Origin: UBA6912 sp963792895
Lineage (GTDB): Bacteria > Actinomycetota > Acidimicrobiia > Spongiisociales > UBA5794
NCBI GenBank assembly: GCA_963792895.1
Contig: CAWBYA010000008.1
Location: 310,001 to 374,000 of the forward strand
Reading direction: 5' to 3'
DNA: 64,000 nucleotides
Shown here: positions 45,638 through 55,029 of the stretch, piece by piece
Layout of the letters: every line of letters begins with the position of its first letter
Position numbering within the stretch: position 1 is the first letter of the stretch
The notes under the pieces: generated by a model
What the model was told of the DNA's origin: nothing
The model's database searches: none
The model's input: only the letters and a program-made list of their open reading frames with translations
Program-made: the position numbers and the translations under genes

Positions 45638-47225
45638 ATGCCAGAAGGTATCGAGATCACCGGTGCGATGGGGCCGCGATTCGACGAGGTTCTCACCAAC
45701 GACGCACTGTCCTTCATCGCCGGCCTCCAGCGCCGCTTCAACGCCCGCCGCACGGAGCTCCTCGCAGCCCGAGGGGAGCGCCAGCTCCGCATCGACGACG
45801 GTGAATTGCCCGACTTTCTCCCCGAGACGGCCGACATTCGTAGCGGCGACTGGATGGTGGCACCACCCCGTCCCGACTTCTCGGACCGCAGGGTCGAGAT
45901 CACGGGACCGACCGATCGCAAGATGGTCATCAATGCGCTCAACTCCGGGGCGCAGGTGTTCATGGCGGACTTCGAGGACGCCAACTCCCCCGGTTGGTTC
46001 AACATGGTCGACGGCCAGGTGAACCTCATGGACGCGGTGCGCAGACGAGATCGAGTTCACCAGCCCCGAGGGAAAGCAGTATCAACTCGACGACGAGGTC
46101 GCCACGCTCGTGGTGCGACCTCGCGGTTGGCATCTCGTCGAACGACACCTGCTGGTCGACGGCGAACCGATGTCCGGCTCCCTCATGGACTTCGGGCTCT
46201 ACTTCTTCCACAACGCCGCCGAGCTGCTCTCCCGGGGCAGCGGGCCCTACTACTACCTACCGAAACTCGAGAGCCACCTCGAGGCCCGGCTGTGGAACGA
46301 CGTCTTCGTCCACGCCCAGGAAACCCTCGGCGTGCCCCACGGCTCGGTGCGGGCCACGGTGCTGATCGAGACGATCCTCGCCGCGTTCGAAATGGACGAG
46401 ATCCTGTACGAGCTGCGCGACCACTCGGCGGGGCTGAATGCCGGTCGGTGGGACTACATCTTCTCGATCATCAAGAAGTTCCGGAACCACCCAGACAAGC
46501 TGCTGCCCGACCGGGCACAGATCACGATGACCGTTCCGATGATGAAGGCGTACACCGACCTGCTCATCAAGACGTGCCACAGGCGCGGCGCCTTCGCCAT
46601 GGGGGGCATGGCCGCCTTCATTCCGAGCCGCGACGAAGAGGTCAACCGCCTGGCATTCGCCAAAGTGAGCGAAGACAAGGAGCGCGAGTCACGCAACGGG
46701 CACGACGGCACGTGGGTAGCCCATCCCGGGCTCGTCCCGCTGGCCAGGGAGGTGTTCAGCACCGTCCTCGACGGCAAGCCGAACCAGATCGAGAAGCAGC
46801 GACCCGACGTCGAGGTGACCGCCGCCGACCTGCTCAACACCGACATACCGGGTGGCGAGATCACGGAGGCGGGGATTCGCACGAACGTCGATGTCGCCAT
46901 CCAGTACATCGCCTCGTGGCTCCGCGGCAACGGCGCCGCAGCGATCTACAACCTGATGGAGGACGCGGCGACAGCGGAGATCAGCAGGTCGCAGGTGTGG
47001 CAGTGGGTCACCAACGGCGCCACCCTCCCAGACGGCACCAAGGTCGGGCCCGACTTCGTCCGCCGCATCGCAGAGCAGGAACTCGGCCGAATGCGGGAGG
47101 AATTCGGCGAGGAGATCTTCGACAAGGGCCGCTTCGCCGAGGCCGGTCGCATCTTCGAAGAGGTCGCCCTCTCCCCCGACTTCCCTGAGTTCCTCACCCT
47201 GCCCGCCTACGAGTATCTCGAGTGA
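45638..47225 (+). CDS. aceB: malate synthase A (one frame change)
   Basis: The roughly 528-residue enzyme condenses glyoxylate with acetyl-CoA to malate, the second step of the glyoxylate shunt. It has MVINALNSGAQVFMADFEDANSPGWFN, GRWDYIFSIIKKFRNH, FAMGGMAAFIPSRDEEVN and the C-terminal SRSQVWQWVTNGA of the A isoform. The frame slips at 46043, where one surplus base separates VNLMDAVR from DEIEFTSPEGKQYQLDDEV. Both halves are fully conserved, so an assembly error is likely. ATG 45638 follows GGACGGAG. Isocitrate lyase follows after 129 nt. Confidence 0.92.
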
Positions 47226-47354
47226 GCCCAAGAAGTCACGGTCAGAAGTCAGACGACAGATCTGAGGCTGGTCATCTGATGTCTCTCCCACACACCGGCT
47301 ACACAGAACCCGAATGAGCACGCCCAACGACCAAGATCGCCAGGAGGCGCACAC

Positions 47355-48629
47355 ATGAACCGACAGGACCGCATCGCAGCCATCCAGAAGGATTGGGAGA
47401 CCAACCCTCGGTGGAAAGGCCTCACCAGGGAGCACACGGCCGAAGACGTCGTGCGGCTTCAGGGCTCGTTCAACGTCGACCACACGCTGGCCCGCCGCGG
47501 TGCCGAAAGGCTGTGGGAGCTGCTGGGCACTGAAGACTACGTGCACGCCCTCGGGGCCATGTCCGGTGGCCAGGCCGTGCAGATGGCCAAGGCAGGGCTC
47601 AAGGCGATCTACCTCTCAGGCTGGCAGGTGGCAGGTGACGCCAACTCCGCAGGTCAGGTGTATCCCGACCAGTCCCTCTACCCGGTGAATTCGGGCCCGG
47701 AGCTCGTGCGGCGCATCAACAACGCCCTCCTGCGTCTCGACGAGATCGAGTGGGGCGAGGGCAACGACACCATCGACGCAATGCTGCCGATCGTCGCCGA
47801 CGCTGAAGCCGGCTTCGGCGGAGCGCTCAACGTCTACGAGTTGACGAAGGCCTACATCGCCGCAGGCGCAGCCGCCGTGCACCTCGAAGACCAGCTCGCC
47901 TCGGAGAAGAAGTGCGGCCACATGGGCGGCAAGGTGCTCGTGCCGACCGGCCAGCACGTCCGCACCCTCAAGGCCGCGCGATTGGCCGCAGACGTGTCCG
48001 GCGTGCCGACGCTGGTCGTGGCGCGGACCGACTCGCTGGCGGCAACGCTGCTCACGAGCGACATCGACGACCGGGACCGTGAATTCACGACCGGCGAGCG
48101 CTCCGCCGAGGGGTTCTTCTACGTCCGCAACGGCATGGACACCGCCATCGCCAGGGGCCTCGCCTATGCGCCGTACGCCGACCTCATCTGGTGCGAGACC
48201 TCGAAGCCGGAGCTCGCCGAAGCGGCTCGGTTCGCCGAGGCGATCCATGCCAAGTACCCCGGCAAGCTGCTGGCCTACAACTGCTCGCCGTCGTTCAACT
48301 GGAAGAAGCACCTCGACGACGCCACCATCGCCACGTTCCAGAAGGAGCTGGGGGCCATGGGCTATCGGTTCCAGTTCATCACCCTTGCGGGCTTCCATGC
48401 GCTCAACGAGTCGATGTTCGAGCTGGCCAAGGGCTACGCCACCGAGGGCATGACGGCCTACGTCCGGCTCCAGGAGGCCGAGTTCGGAATGGAGGACAAG
48501 GGCTACAGCGCAACCCGCCACCAGCGGGAGGTCGGCGCCGGCTACTTCGACGATGTCGCGACCATCGTCTCGGGCGGCACCGCCAGCACCCTCGCCCTCG
48601 AAGGCTCGACAGAGCAGGAGCAGTTCTGA
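47355..48629 (+). CDS. aceA: isocitrate lyase
   Basis: The 424-residue enzyme splits isocitrate into glyoxylate and succinate. The active-site signature KKCGHMGGK is near residue 185; SGWQVAGDANSAGQVYPDQSLYP and AYNCSPSFNWKK are also diagnostic. ATG 47355 has AGGAGG at 7 nt. With aceB and the divergent ramB it forms a compact acetate/fatty-acid assimilation locus. A strong hairpin follows the stop. Confidence 0.97.
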   Translation: MNRQDRIAAIQKDWETNPRWKGLTREHTAEDVVRLQGSFNVDHTLARRGAERLWELLGTEDYVHALGAMSGGQAVQMAKAGLKAIYLSGWQVAGDANSAGQVYPDQSLYPVNSGPELVRRINNALLRLDEIEWGEGNDTIDAMLPIVADAEAGFGGALNVYELTKAYIAAGAAAVHLEDQLASEKKCGHMGGKVLVPTGQHVRTLKAARLAADVSGVPTLVVARTDSLAATLLTSDIDDRDREFTTGERSAEGFFYVRNGMDTAIARGLAYAPYADLIWCETSKPELAEAARFAEAIHAKYPGKLLAYNCSPSFNWKKHLDDATIATFQKELGAMGYRFQFITLAGFHALNESMFELAKGYATEGMTAYVRLQEAEFGMEDKGYSATRHQREVGAGYFDDVATIVSGGTASTLALEGSTEQEQF

Positions 48630-48668
48630 GCAGCTGACAGGCGAGGAGCCAAGACACCACACGGCATC

Positions 48669-48700
48669 GTGATGGCCCGGGACGCCTCCCGGGCCATCAC
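48669..48700. terminator. 14-bp perfect hairpin between convergent genes
   Basis: GTGATGGCCCGGGA and its exact complement pair across a CGCC loop, between the ends of aceA and the convergent acyltransferase gene. It is likely a bidirectional terminator. Confidence 0.75.
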
Positions 48701-48705
48701 CGTTG

Positions 48706-49921
48706 TCAACCGGGGCGTTCGAAGCGGCGGAAGACGCCGACCAGCGGCGCGAGGACCAGGAGCGGGGCGAGCACCCATACCGGCCGCTCGAGCCACCAGC
48801 GCAGCGTCGGTTCCGTCTCGTGCCCGAGACCGACCGGATACAGGAGCACGATCGTGATCAGGAGCGCCGTCAGGTGCCAGAGGAAGAGGGTCATGATCAT
48901 CGAGTTGACCGCGATCGTCGCTCGCCATGGACGCGGGCGGCGCAGCCATCGGGCGACCGGTGCGCGGAGCCACATCGCCAGGCCGATCTGCCACGCGGCC
49001 AATGCCACGATGGCCAGGGACGGCGGGCTCATGTTCGAGACCGGCTCGATGTCAACCCCGACCATGCTGCGCGGGTAGTGCAGCTCGGAAGTGAACTCCA
49101 CCAGGTTGGTGAGGATCATGAGCGCCGCAAGTCCACCGGCGATCATCATGAGCCAGACCCGACTCCCTGCTCGTACCAGCAGGCCGGAGTCGGCAGCCAC
49201 TTCCGAAGATGTTCGCCGGTCCGCGTAGAAGTACCCCATCTGGTGCACGGCAAGCCAGACGAGGGCCAGATTCAGCCACCCGATACCCGGAACGCCGAAC
49301 GCAAACCGGGCGAGGTCGATGACGGCTACGCAGGCAACTGCCAGGGCCGGGGACTCTCCATCCGTGTGAATCGTGAAGGGCGATGGTTACCGGCGCCAGC
49401 ACGACGACAAAGGCATACACGAAGAGGAACCACATCGGGCCAAAAGGAAGAAACGTCGAGCGCAGGAGACCCGGAGCGCCCAAGTCGGCAGTGCGGAGCA
49501 CTGCCTCTACGACGATCCACACGACGATGAACACAGCCGTGGGCCGCATGAGCCGGTCCAGCCTGCGACGAGCAAAGGCACCGTACCCCTCGCCGCGGCC
49601 CCGGCTCGACGTCCAGCCGACGTAGTTGGAGAAACCGCCGACGAAGAAGAACAACGGCATCACTTGGAGTACCCACGTCGCCGCCCACAGCCCAGACTGA
49701 TGGCCAACGGCGTTGTCGACGAAGATTCGCCCGTCATCCCAATGAACGAGCGCGATGAGGTAGTGCCCGAGGACGACCGTCACGATCGAGAACGCCCGGA
49801 TGAAGTCGACGTAGCGGTCTCTGCTGGACGGCGTCGCCTCCGCAAGCTCGTCGATGCGCCCTATGAAGCGCTGCGCACCACTCTCGTTTCGATCCGCGCC
49901 GTGGGACCGTCGACGAGTCAC
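48706..49921 (-). CDS. acyltransferase family 3 membrane protein (one frame change)
   Basis: The roughly 405-residue protein has about 10 membrane segments. The first half has the Acyl_transf_3 hallmarks: RYVDFIRAFSIVTVVLGHYL (conserved Arg and His) and MPLFFFVGGFSNY. After a slip near 49345-49352 the second half continues LAVACVAVIDLARFAFGVPGIGW, then HQMGYFYADRR to the stop. Such enzymes O-acylate cell-surface glycans or lipids; the substrate is unknown. GTG 49921 gives a 36-residue polar N-terminal extension, so a start further in is possible. Confidence 0.8.
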
Positions 49922-49934
49922 GGCGGCGCCACCT

Positions 49935-50748
49935 CTACTCCTCTACCGTCACGAAGTCGATCAACCGCTCGACGGCATTGACGAGCGGGGTCTCGACGTC
50001 GCGATATGACGACACGCTGTCGAGGACCTTCGCCCAGAATCCACCCGCGTGGCCGCCGACCCCGAGAGCGGTGAGCACACCCTCCTTCCACGGCCGGCCC
50101 GGCGGAACGATCGGCCAGGCGGCGATGCCCGCGACCTGCGGTCTGATGGCCTGCCAGATGTCCACGTAAGGGTGCCCAGTCACCAGGACGTTCGGGTTCC
50201 GAACGGCCCGCGCCAGCGCCGACTCCTTCGACCCCTCCACGAGATGGTCGAGGAGGATGCCGAGCCTGCGGCCGGGTCCCGGCCGGAAGTCGGCTACCGC
50301 TGCCGGCAGCCGGTCGACGCCGTGCATCGGCTCCACCACGGTCGCCGCCTCCCTGAGGTCGTATCCCCAGATCTTCTCGATCAGCTCGGCGTCGTGAACG
50401 CCTTCGACCCAGATGCGACTCACCTTCGCAATGCGGGCTCGAGATTCGCCGACGTGGACCGATCCTGATGCGGTGACGCGCATTGGCTTCTCCGCGCTCG
50501 GGCGAGGCCACCCGCAGCGCGACCCGGGTTCCGTCGTGGACGAAGGCGCCGTCGAACGCCCGAAACGTCTCGCGGCGGCCCATGTCGTCCACGAGCACCA
50601 CACGATCGCCCTCTGAGAAGCCCGCGACCCGCCCGGTGAAGCGCGACCCGGTGTGCGTCAGCGTCATCCCGTGCTGGACCTCGAGCGTCACATAGTCCCG
50701 CTTCCGAGCCGTCTCGAGGACGTCGTCGTCATCCCAGCGATTGGCCAT
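49935..50748 (-). CDS. DUF3097 family protein (one frame change)
   Basis: The roughly 270-residue actinobacterial family protein has no known function. The N-terminal part (RDYVTLEVQHGMTLTHTGSRFTGRVAGF) and the larger C-terminal part (VSRIWVEGVHDAELIEKIWGYDLREAATVVEP, NVLVTGHPYVDIWQAI, GGHAGGFWAKVLDSV) lie in different frames, with one surplus base near 50505. The middle looks TOPRIM-like (IWVEGVHDAELIEKIWG with paired acidic residues), which would suggest nucleic-acid chemistry, but this is inference. ATG 50748 has TACGCT 8 nt upstream. Confidence 0.8.
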
Positions 50749-50836
50749 GGCGGCGCAGCGTAGCCCTGGGATGCCATGGTTCTGGTGCACGTTCGTAGCG
50801 GTGGTGATGCGCGCTGCCGCACCGAGCAGGATGCCG

Positions 50837-51037
50837 CTATCGACCTTGCCGCTCGTTGCCGCGCTTGTAGTTGCCCGTGCGCCTCGCCATGAGCGCTTGC
50901 TCGTCGGTTCCGTCGACTTCCGTCATGAACCGCTCCGCAGCGCGGCCGCGAAGGGTGGCGGCTATGCGGCCATGGTGCGAGATCACGACATCGCCGTTCT
51001 TGCGCAGCGCATAGGAGAATCCCTCTGGTGTGCCCAT
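50837..51037 (-). CDS. small conserved-looking protein of unknown function
   Basis: The 66-residue basic protein (GFSYALRKNGDVVISHHGRIAATLRG, ending RTGNYKRGNERQGR) looks like a short beta-hairpin-rich module with a basic tail. I believe similar small proteins occur in other actinobacteria but cannot name a family. It lies just downstream of arsC in the same direction, separated by 23 nt. Confidence 0.6.
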   Translation of the reverse strand: MGTPEGFSYALRKNGDVVISHHGRIAATLRGRAAERFMTEVDGTDEQALMARRTGNYKRGNERQGR

Positions 51038-51060
51038 CGGTCGATTGTCGCACGCCGGCA

Positions 51061-51489
51061 TCAGGCGACCGGCGCCACCCCGAGCTCTGCGAGCAGGCTG
51101 CGGACTCGGCGCTCGATCTCGTCACGCACCGGGCGCACGGCCTCAACCGGCTTCCCAGCGGGGTCGTCGAGGTCCCAGTCGACGTAGCGGGTGCCCGGGT
51201 AGACGGGGCAGGTGTCGCCGCAGCCCATGGTGACCACCACGTCGGCAGACCGCACCTCGTCGTTGCTCCACCGCTGGGGCTGCGCACTCGTGATGTCGAT
51301 GCCCACCTCTGCCATGGCTGCCACCGCCGCCGAGTTGACGTGCGGCGCCGGCTCGCTGCCTCCCGAGTACACCCTGAGGTTGGCGCCGCCCAGCGATCGG
51401 GCGAAGCCGGCGGCCATCTGAGAGCGCCCAGCATTGTGAACGCAGAGGAACAGCACACTGGGCCTGTTGTCGTCTGACGGGTTCTTCAT
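51061..51489 (-). CDS. arsC: arsenate reductase (low-molecular-weight phosphatase type)
   Basis: The 142-residue enzyme reduces arsenate to arsenite. The P-loop CVHNAGRSQ has nucleophile Cys16; Cys90 and Cys94 in TMGCGDTCPVYPG are the actinobacterial relay cysteines. ATG 51489 overlaps the stop of the aquaglyceroporin gene (ATGA). It is the third gene of the ars operon, so arsenite made here can leave through the channel. Confidence 0.92.
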   Translation of the reverse strand: MKNPSDDNRPSVLFLCVHNAGRSQMAAGFARSLGGANLRVYSGGSEPAPHVNSAAVAAMAEVGIDITSAQPQRWSNDEVRSADVVVTMGCGDTCPVYPGTRYVDWDLDDPAGKPVEAVRPVRDEIERRVRSLLAELGVAPVA

Positions 51490-52181
51490 CTAGTGCCTCT
51501 CGTGGTTGGGGACGACGCCGAAGCGGCGATGGGAAACAGGGAACCTGCAACAACCGCGGCGGCTGCGCCTGCGACCAGTTGGGCCAGCACGAAGGCCGGC
51601 ACACCGCCCGGAGCGATGCCTGTGTACGTGTCCGTGAACATCCGGGCAACGGTCACGGCCGGGTTGGCGAAGCCGGTGGAGACGGTAGCGACGATGATCG
51701 CCGTCACCCACGCCCCCACCGCAGGCGCGATCGCGGTACTGCGGCCCGATCGGACGAGACCGAGGATCAGCAGGACGAGAACGAACGTCCCTACGAACTC
51801 TGCCAACGGTCGGCCAACGCCATCTCGCACCGTTGTCGCCACGGCAAGCCACGGCTTGCCAAACGTGGCGTTGGCGACGGCCACGCCCACCCCTGCGCCG
51901 ACGACCTGGGCAACGACGTAGCCGCCGGCGAGGCGGCCGTCCATAGCCCCGGTTCGCCAGAATGCCATCGTGACGGCAGGGTTGAGGTGGGCGCCGGATA
52001 CAGGCGTGAAGAGTGCGATGAGGGCTCCCAATCCCAACCCAACGACAACCCCGTGGGCGAAGAGCTGTGTGGTGGAGTCTGCGCCCAAGTCGGCGACGGC
52101 GATGCCGCTGCCGACCACAACGAACAGGAGGAGCGAGGTGCCCAGGGTCTCGGCAACAAGCTGACGCCCGATGCCCATCAT
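51486..52181 (-). CDS. MIP-family aquaglyceroporin, arsenite channel (AqpS-like)
   Basis: The 231-residue membrane protein has six helices and two NPA half-helix motifs, HLNPAVT and FANPAVT. Its position between an ArsR-ArsC fusion and arsC, with ATGA overlaps on both sides, indicates use as an arsenite exit channel, as AqpS in Sinorhizobium, replacing an ArsB/Acr3 pump. ATG 52181 and the next codon are both ATG, with AGGAGG immediately upstream. Confidence 0.88.
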   Translation of the reverse strand: MMGIGRQLVAETLGTSLLLFVVVGSGIAVADLGADSTTQLFAHGVVVGLGLGALIALFTPVSGAHLNPAVTMAFWRTGAMDGRLAGGYVVAQVVGAGVGVAVANATFGKPWLAVATTVRDGVGRPLAEFVGTFVLVLLILGLVRSGRSTAIAPAVGAWVTAIIVATVSTGFANPAVTVARMFTDTYTGIAPGGVPAFVLAQLVAGAAAAVVAGSLFPIAASASSPTTRGTR

Positions 52182-52843
52182 CCTCCTGACCCCGCGGCCG
52201 CAGCCAGACCATCGACCCGCGTCCGGATCTCTGCAAAGGCCGACCTGAACGCGCCGAGTCTGCCGTCTTCGGCAGGGTCAGGAATCGACCAGTGGATGTG
52301 CGGGGCCCCTGCCGGCACCCCCGACTCGGCGGCCCTGTCGCACACGGAGACGACCAGATCCGGTTTCAGCGCGACGGCGCCGTACCCCTGAGGACAAAGG
52401 CCGGACAGGTCCAGCCCCATCTCGGCGGCAACGGCGATCGCCTTCGGGTGCACCGACGTTGCGGGGATGGAGCCGGCGCTGTCCGCAGGAAGCCCGGTGC
52501 GACTGCGCCACAGCGCAGCCGCGAACTGGGACCGGGCGGAGTTGTGCGTGCACACGAAAAGCACCGAACGGCACGCCGCTGCGCCGCGCGGGGCGATGGC
52601 GACGAGGCGGATGCGGTCGAGCACGACGTAGCGGCGCCGCGCATCGCCGTCCGAGCTTCGCCGATGGACGACTCCTGCGGCCTCCAGCACCTTGAGGTGG
52701 TGGGCGAGCAGGTTGGTCGGCACGTTCACGAGCTCGGCCAGCTCGCCTGGGGTTCGATCACCCAGCACGAGCGCATCGGCGATCGCAAGCCGGTGTGGAT
52801 CTCCAAGCGCTGCATGGATCAGCGCTCTGGCTTCGAGGGTCAC
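52178..52843 (-). CDS. ArsR-ArsC fusion: arsenic repressor with arsenate-reductase-like domain
   Basis: The 221-residue protein starts with an ArsR winged helix (ALGDPHRLAIADALV, TPGELAELVNVPTNLLAHHLKVLEAAGVVHRR). From about residue 90 it continues with a low-molecular-weight phosphatase domain (VLFVCTHNSARSQFAAALW, then DLVVSVCDRAAE). The second domain keeps the P-loop Cys but lacks the relay Cys pair of the separate ArsC, so it may sense or partly reduce arsenate. GTG 52843 is preferred over ATG 52867 because a TATGAT box lies exactly 6 nt upstream. The gene heads the ars operon. Confidence 0.85.
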   Translation of the reverse strand: MTLEARALIHAALGDPHRLAIADALVLGDRTPGELAELVNVPTNLLAHHLKVLEAAGVVHRRSSDGDARRRYVVLDRIRLVAIAPRGAAACRSVLFVCTHNSARSQFAAALWRSRTGLPADSAGSIPATSVHPKAIAVAAEMGLDLSGLCPQGYGAVALKPDLVVSVCDRAAESGVPAGAPHIHWSIPDPAEDGRLGAFRSAFAEIRTRVDGLAAAAGSGG

Positions 52844-52878
52844 CCCCAGATCATATTGACTCAACATCTATTGAGCAA
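52841..52878 (-). promoter_or_regulatory. ars promoter with operator in the spacer, leaderless
   Basis: On the minus strand: -35 TTGCTC (52878-52873), a 17-nt spacer, -10 TATGAT (52855-52850), 6 nt, then GTG 52843. An inverted repeat CTCAA-N6-TTGAG (52860-52864 and 52871-52875) fills the spacer, a classic place for ArsR to block RNA polymerase. Confidence 0.7.
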
Positions 52879-52900
52879 TCGGGACGAGCCGATCGCAGCC

Positions 52901-54148
52901 TCAACGCGTCGGCATCATCTCGACTTCGACGGCCTCTGCCATGTCCGGCCGGCCGTGGACTCGGAACCACCTGCCGTAGCGCTCGGACACCGGATATGAC
53001 GTGGCGCCGTGCAGCGCCACGCTGGCAAGCACCGTCCACGTCACGACGAGGAGGATCTCGTCCCCGTTCGGCAGCGCTGCCTCTTCCAGCACGAAGAGTC
53101 CGAACAGGATCGACGCGAGACCTCGCGGGCCAAACCACCCGACGAACCCGACCGTCGGCAGCTTCAGGCGCGCTCCCGTCAAGCTGAGCGCAACCGGCAC
53201 CATGCGCACCACGGTGAGCGCGGCCGCCGCATAGACGGCAATCTGCCACGTCAGCTCATCGAGCGCCGGCCCGGCGAGCGCCACGCCGAAGAACAAGAAC
53301 GTGAGCAGCGCCAGCAGCTGACCTTGGTCCTCGGCGAAGTCGTAGGCACCCTTGCACTCGTCTCGCGCCGCCTCGCCGAAGGCGAGACCGGCGACAAACG
53401 CAGCAACGAAGCCGTTGCCGGGCGAAAGCTCGGCGACGGCAAATGCGCCGACGCCAACGGCGAGCGTTGCGAGCTGTCGAAACGCTCCATCGATCCAACC
53501 CCGCCGGGCGAACACATGGATGAGCTTGCCGCCACCGAAGCCCGATGCCACGCCGATCAGCACGCCGAAACCGATTTGTGCGGCAGCGAACCCGGCCCAG
53601 TAGCGCGGGGTCTCCAGGTTCACTTCAGCGGCCGCCAAGGCAAGCAATACGGTGATGATCGGCAGCATGAGCCCATCGTTCAGACCGCTCTCGACGTTGA
53701 GCGCTTGGCGAATACGGACCGGTACGAGCGGGCTGGAGACCACCGCCTGGCCGAGCGCAGCGTCCGTCGGCGTGAGGATCGCGGCCGCCAGCGCGGCCTC
53801 CCACACGCCGAGCCCGGACAGCAGCCAGGCTCCCGCAAGGGTGCCCGCCAGCACCGTCAGCGGGAGCCCGACACCAAGCAGGCGGGCGGGCAGTTCGACC
53901 TGCGTGCGGAGCCGCCGAACGTCGATGCGAATGGCGTCGGTGAAGAGCACGAGCACCAGGGTCGCCTCCGCCAGGACACGCACTCCCCCTTCGTCGATTC
54001 CGAAACCCAACAGACCGAAGCCGGCGGGACCGGCGATGATGCCTGCCGCGACGAACACCATGGGCCCTGTGACCGGCGTGGGCTCGATTCGCCTGGAGAC
54101 GAGCGCGTAGACGAGCACGAAACCGGCGATCCACGCGACTGCTGCCAC
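52901..54148 (-). CDS. CPA1-type (NhaP-like) sodium/proton antiporter
   Basis: The 415-residue protein has about 12-13 membrane segments with the CPA1 motifs LVLFTDAIRIDVRRL, AILTPTDAALGQAVVSS, LNVESGLNDGLMLPI (ion-binding Asp) and GWFGPRGLASILFGL. GTG 54148 gives a hydrophobic start; a GTG at 54235 would overlap the divergent gene's control region and is less likely. With two CPA2 antiporters also in the window, ion and pH homeostasis is heavily represented. Confidence 0.87.
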   Translation of the reverse strand: MAAVAWIAGFVLVYALVSRRIEPTPVTGPMVFVAAGIIAGPAGFGLLGFGIDEGGVRVLAEATLVLVLFTDAIRIDVRRLRTQVELPARLLGVGLPLTVLAGTLAGAWLLSGLGVWEAALAAAILTPTDAALGQAVVSSPLVPVRIRQALNVESGLNDGLMLPIITVLLALAAAEVNLETPRYWAGFAAAQIGFGVLIGVASGFGGGKLIHVFARRGWIDGAFRQLATLAVGVGAFAVAELSPGNGFVAAFVAGLAFGEAARDECKGAYDFAEDQGQLLALLTFLFFGVALAGPALDELTWQIAVYAAAALTVVRMVPVALSLTGARLKLPTVGFVGWFGPRGLASILFGLFVLEEAALPNGDEILLVVTWTVLASVALHGATSYPVSERYGRWFRVHGRPDMAEAVEVEMMPTR

Positions 54149-54236
54149 TCGGCGCTCACTCTCGGAGGCAGGCAAGCATACGCTGCGGCCGTGCCCACGA
54201 CCGAGTAGCTTCAACGCACCCGACCGAGGAGCCACA

Positions 54237-54977
54237 GTGCGCGACCAAATCGAGGAGCTCGACCGTCAAACCGAGTGGGATTTCTCCGACCTCACGGCAC
54301 TGTTCATCAACTGCACCCTGAAGCGATCGCCCGAACAGTCGCACACCCAAGGCCTGATGGACATCTCTGCTGCGATCATGCAGTCGCAGGGAGTCACGAC
54401 GGAGTCCGTACGCGCCGTGGACCTCGACATCGCCTTCGGCGTGTGGCCGGACATGACCGAGCACAGGTGGGACCGCGACGACTGGCCGGCCCTCTACGAC
54501 AAGGTAGATGCGAGCGACATCCTCGTACTCGGCTCGCCGATCTGGCTCGGTGAGAAGTCCTCGGTGTGCACGAAGGTGATCGAGCGGCTCTACGGCAACT
54601 CCCACATCCTCAACGACCAGGGGCAGTACGCCTTCTACGGGAAGGTCGGCGGCTGCCTGATCACCGGCAACGAGGATGGCGTGAAACACTGCGCCATGAA
54701 CATCTTGTATTCGCTCCAGCACCTCGGCTACGTGATTCCGCCACAGGCAGACGCCGGCTGGATCGGCGAGGCAGGACCTGGTCCTTCGTATCTCGATCCC
54801 GGGTCGGGCGGTCCGGAGAACGACTTCACCAACCGCAACACGACATTCATGACGTGGAACCTGCTGCACCTCGCCCGAATGATCAAGGACCGCAACGGAA
54901 TCCCTGCGCACGGGAACCAGCGGTCCCTCTGGGATGCGGGTTGTCGCTTCGACTTCCCGAATCCCGATTATCGGTAG
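54237..54977 (+). CDS. flavodoxin-fold NAD(P)H-dependent FMN reductase-like protein
   Basis: The 246-residue protein has ALFINCTLKRSPEQSHT (phosphate-binding loop of the flavodoxin-like fold), DILVLGSPIWLGEKSS and GGCLITGNEDGVKHCAMNILYSLQHLGY, typical of NADPH-dependent FMN reductases/quinone reductases. It should act in the cytosol; the physiological acceptor is unknown. GTG 54237 follows GAGGAG at 6 nt. A bidirectional hairpin flanked by A and T runs follows the stop. Confidence 0.85.
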   Translation: MRDQIEELDRQTEWDFSDLTALFINCTLKRSPEQSHTQGLMDISAAIMQSQGVTTESVRAVDLDIAFGVWPDMTEHRWDRDDWPALYDKVDASDILVLGSPIWLGEKSSVCTKVIERLYGNSHILNDQGQYAFYGKVGGCLITGNEDGVKHCAMNILYSLQHLGYVIPPQADAGWIGEAGPGPSYLDPGSGGPENDFTNRNTTFMTWNLLHLARMIKDRNGIPAHGNQRSLWDAGCRFDFPNPDYR

Positions 54978-55001
54978 CGGTCTCGTCGAGCTCAGGACGC
55001 G

Positions 55002-55029
55002 AAAAAGGGGCCCTCTCGGACCCCATTTT
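55002..55029. terminator. bidirectional rho-independent-like terminator
   Basis: An A-run, GGGG, a short loop, CCCC and a T-run (AAAAAGGGG...CCCCATTTT) form a stem usable in both directions, 25 nt after the reductase stop. Confidence 0.7.
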
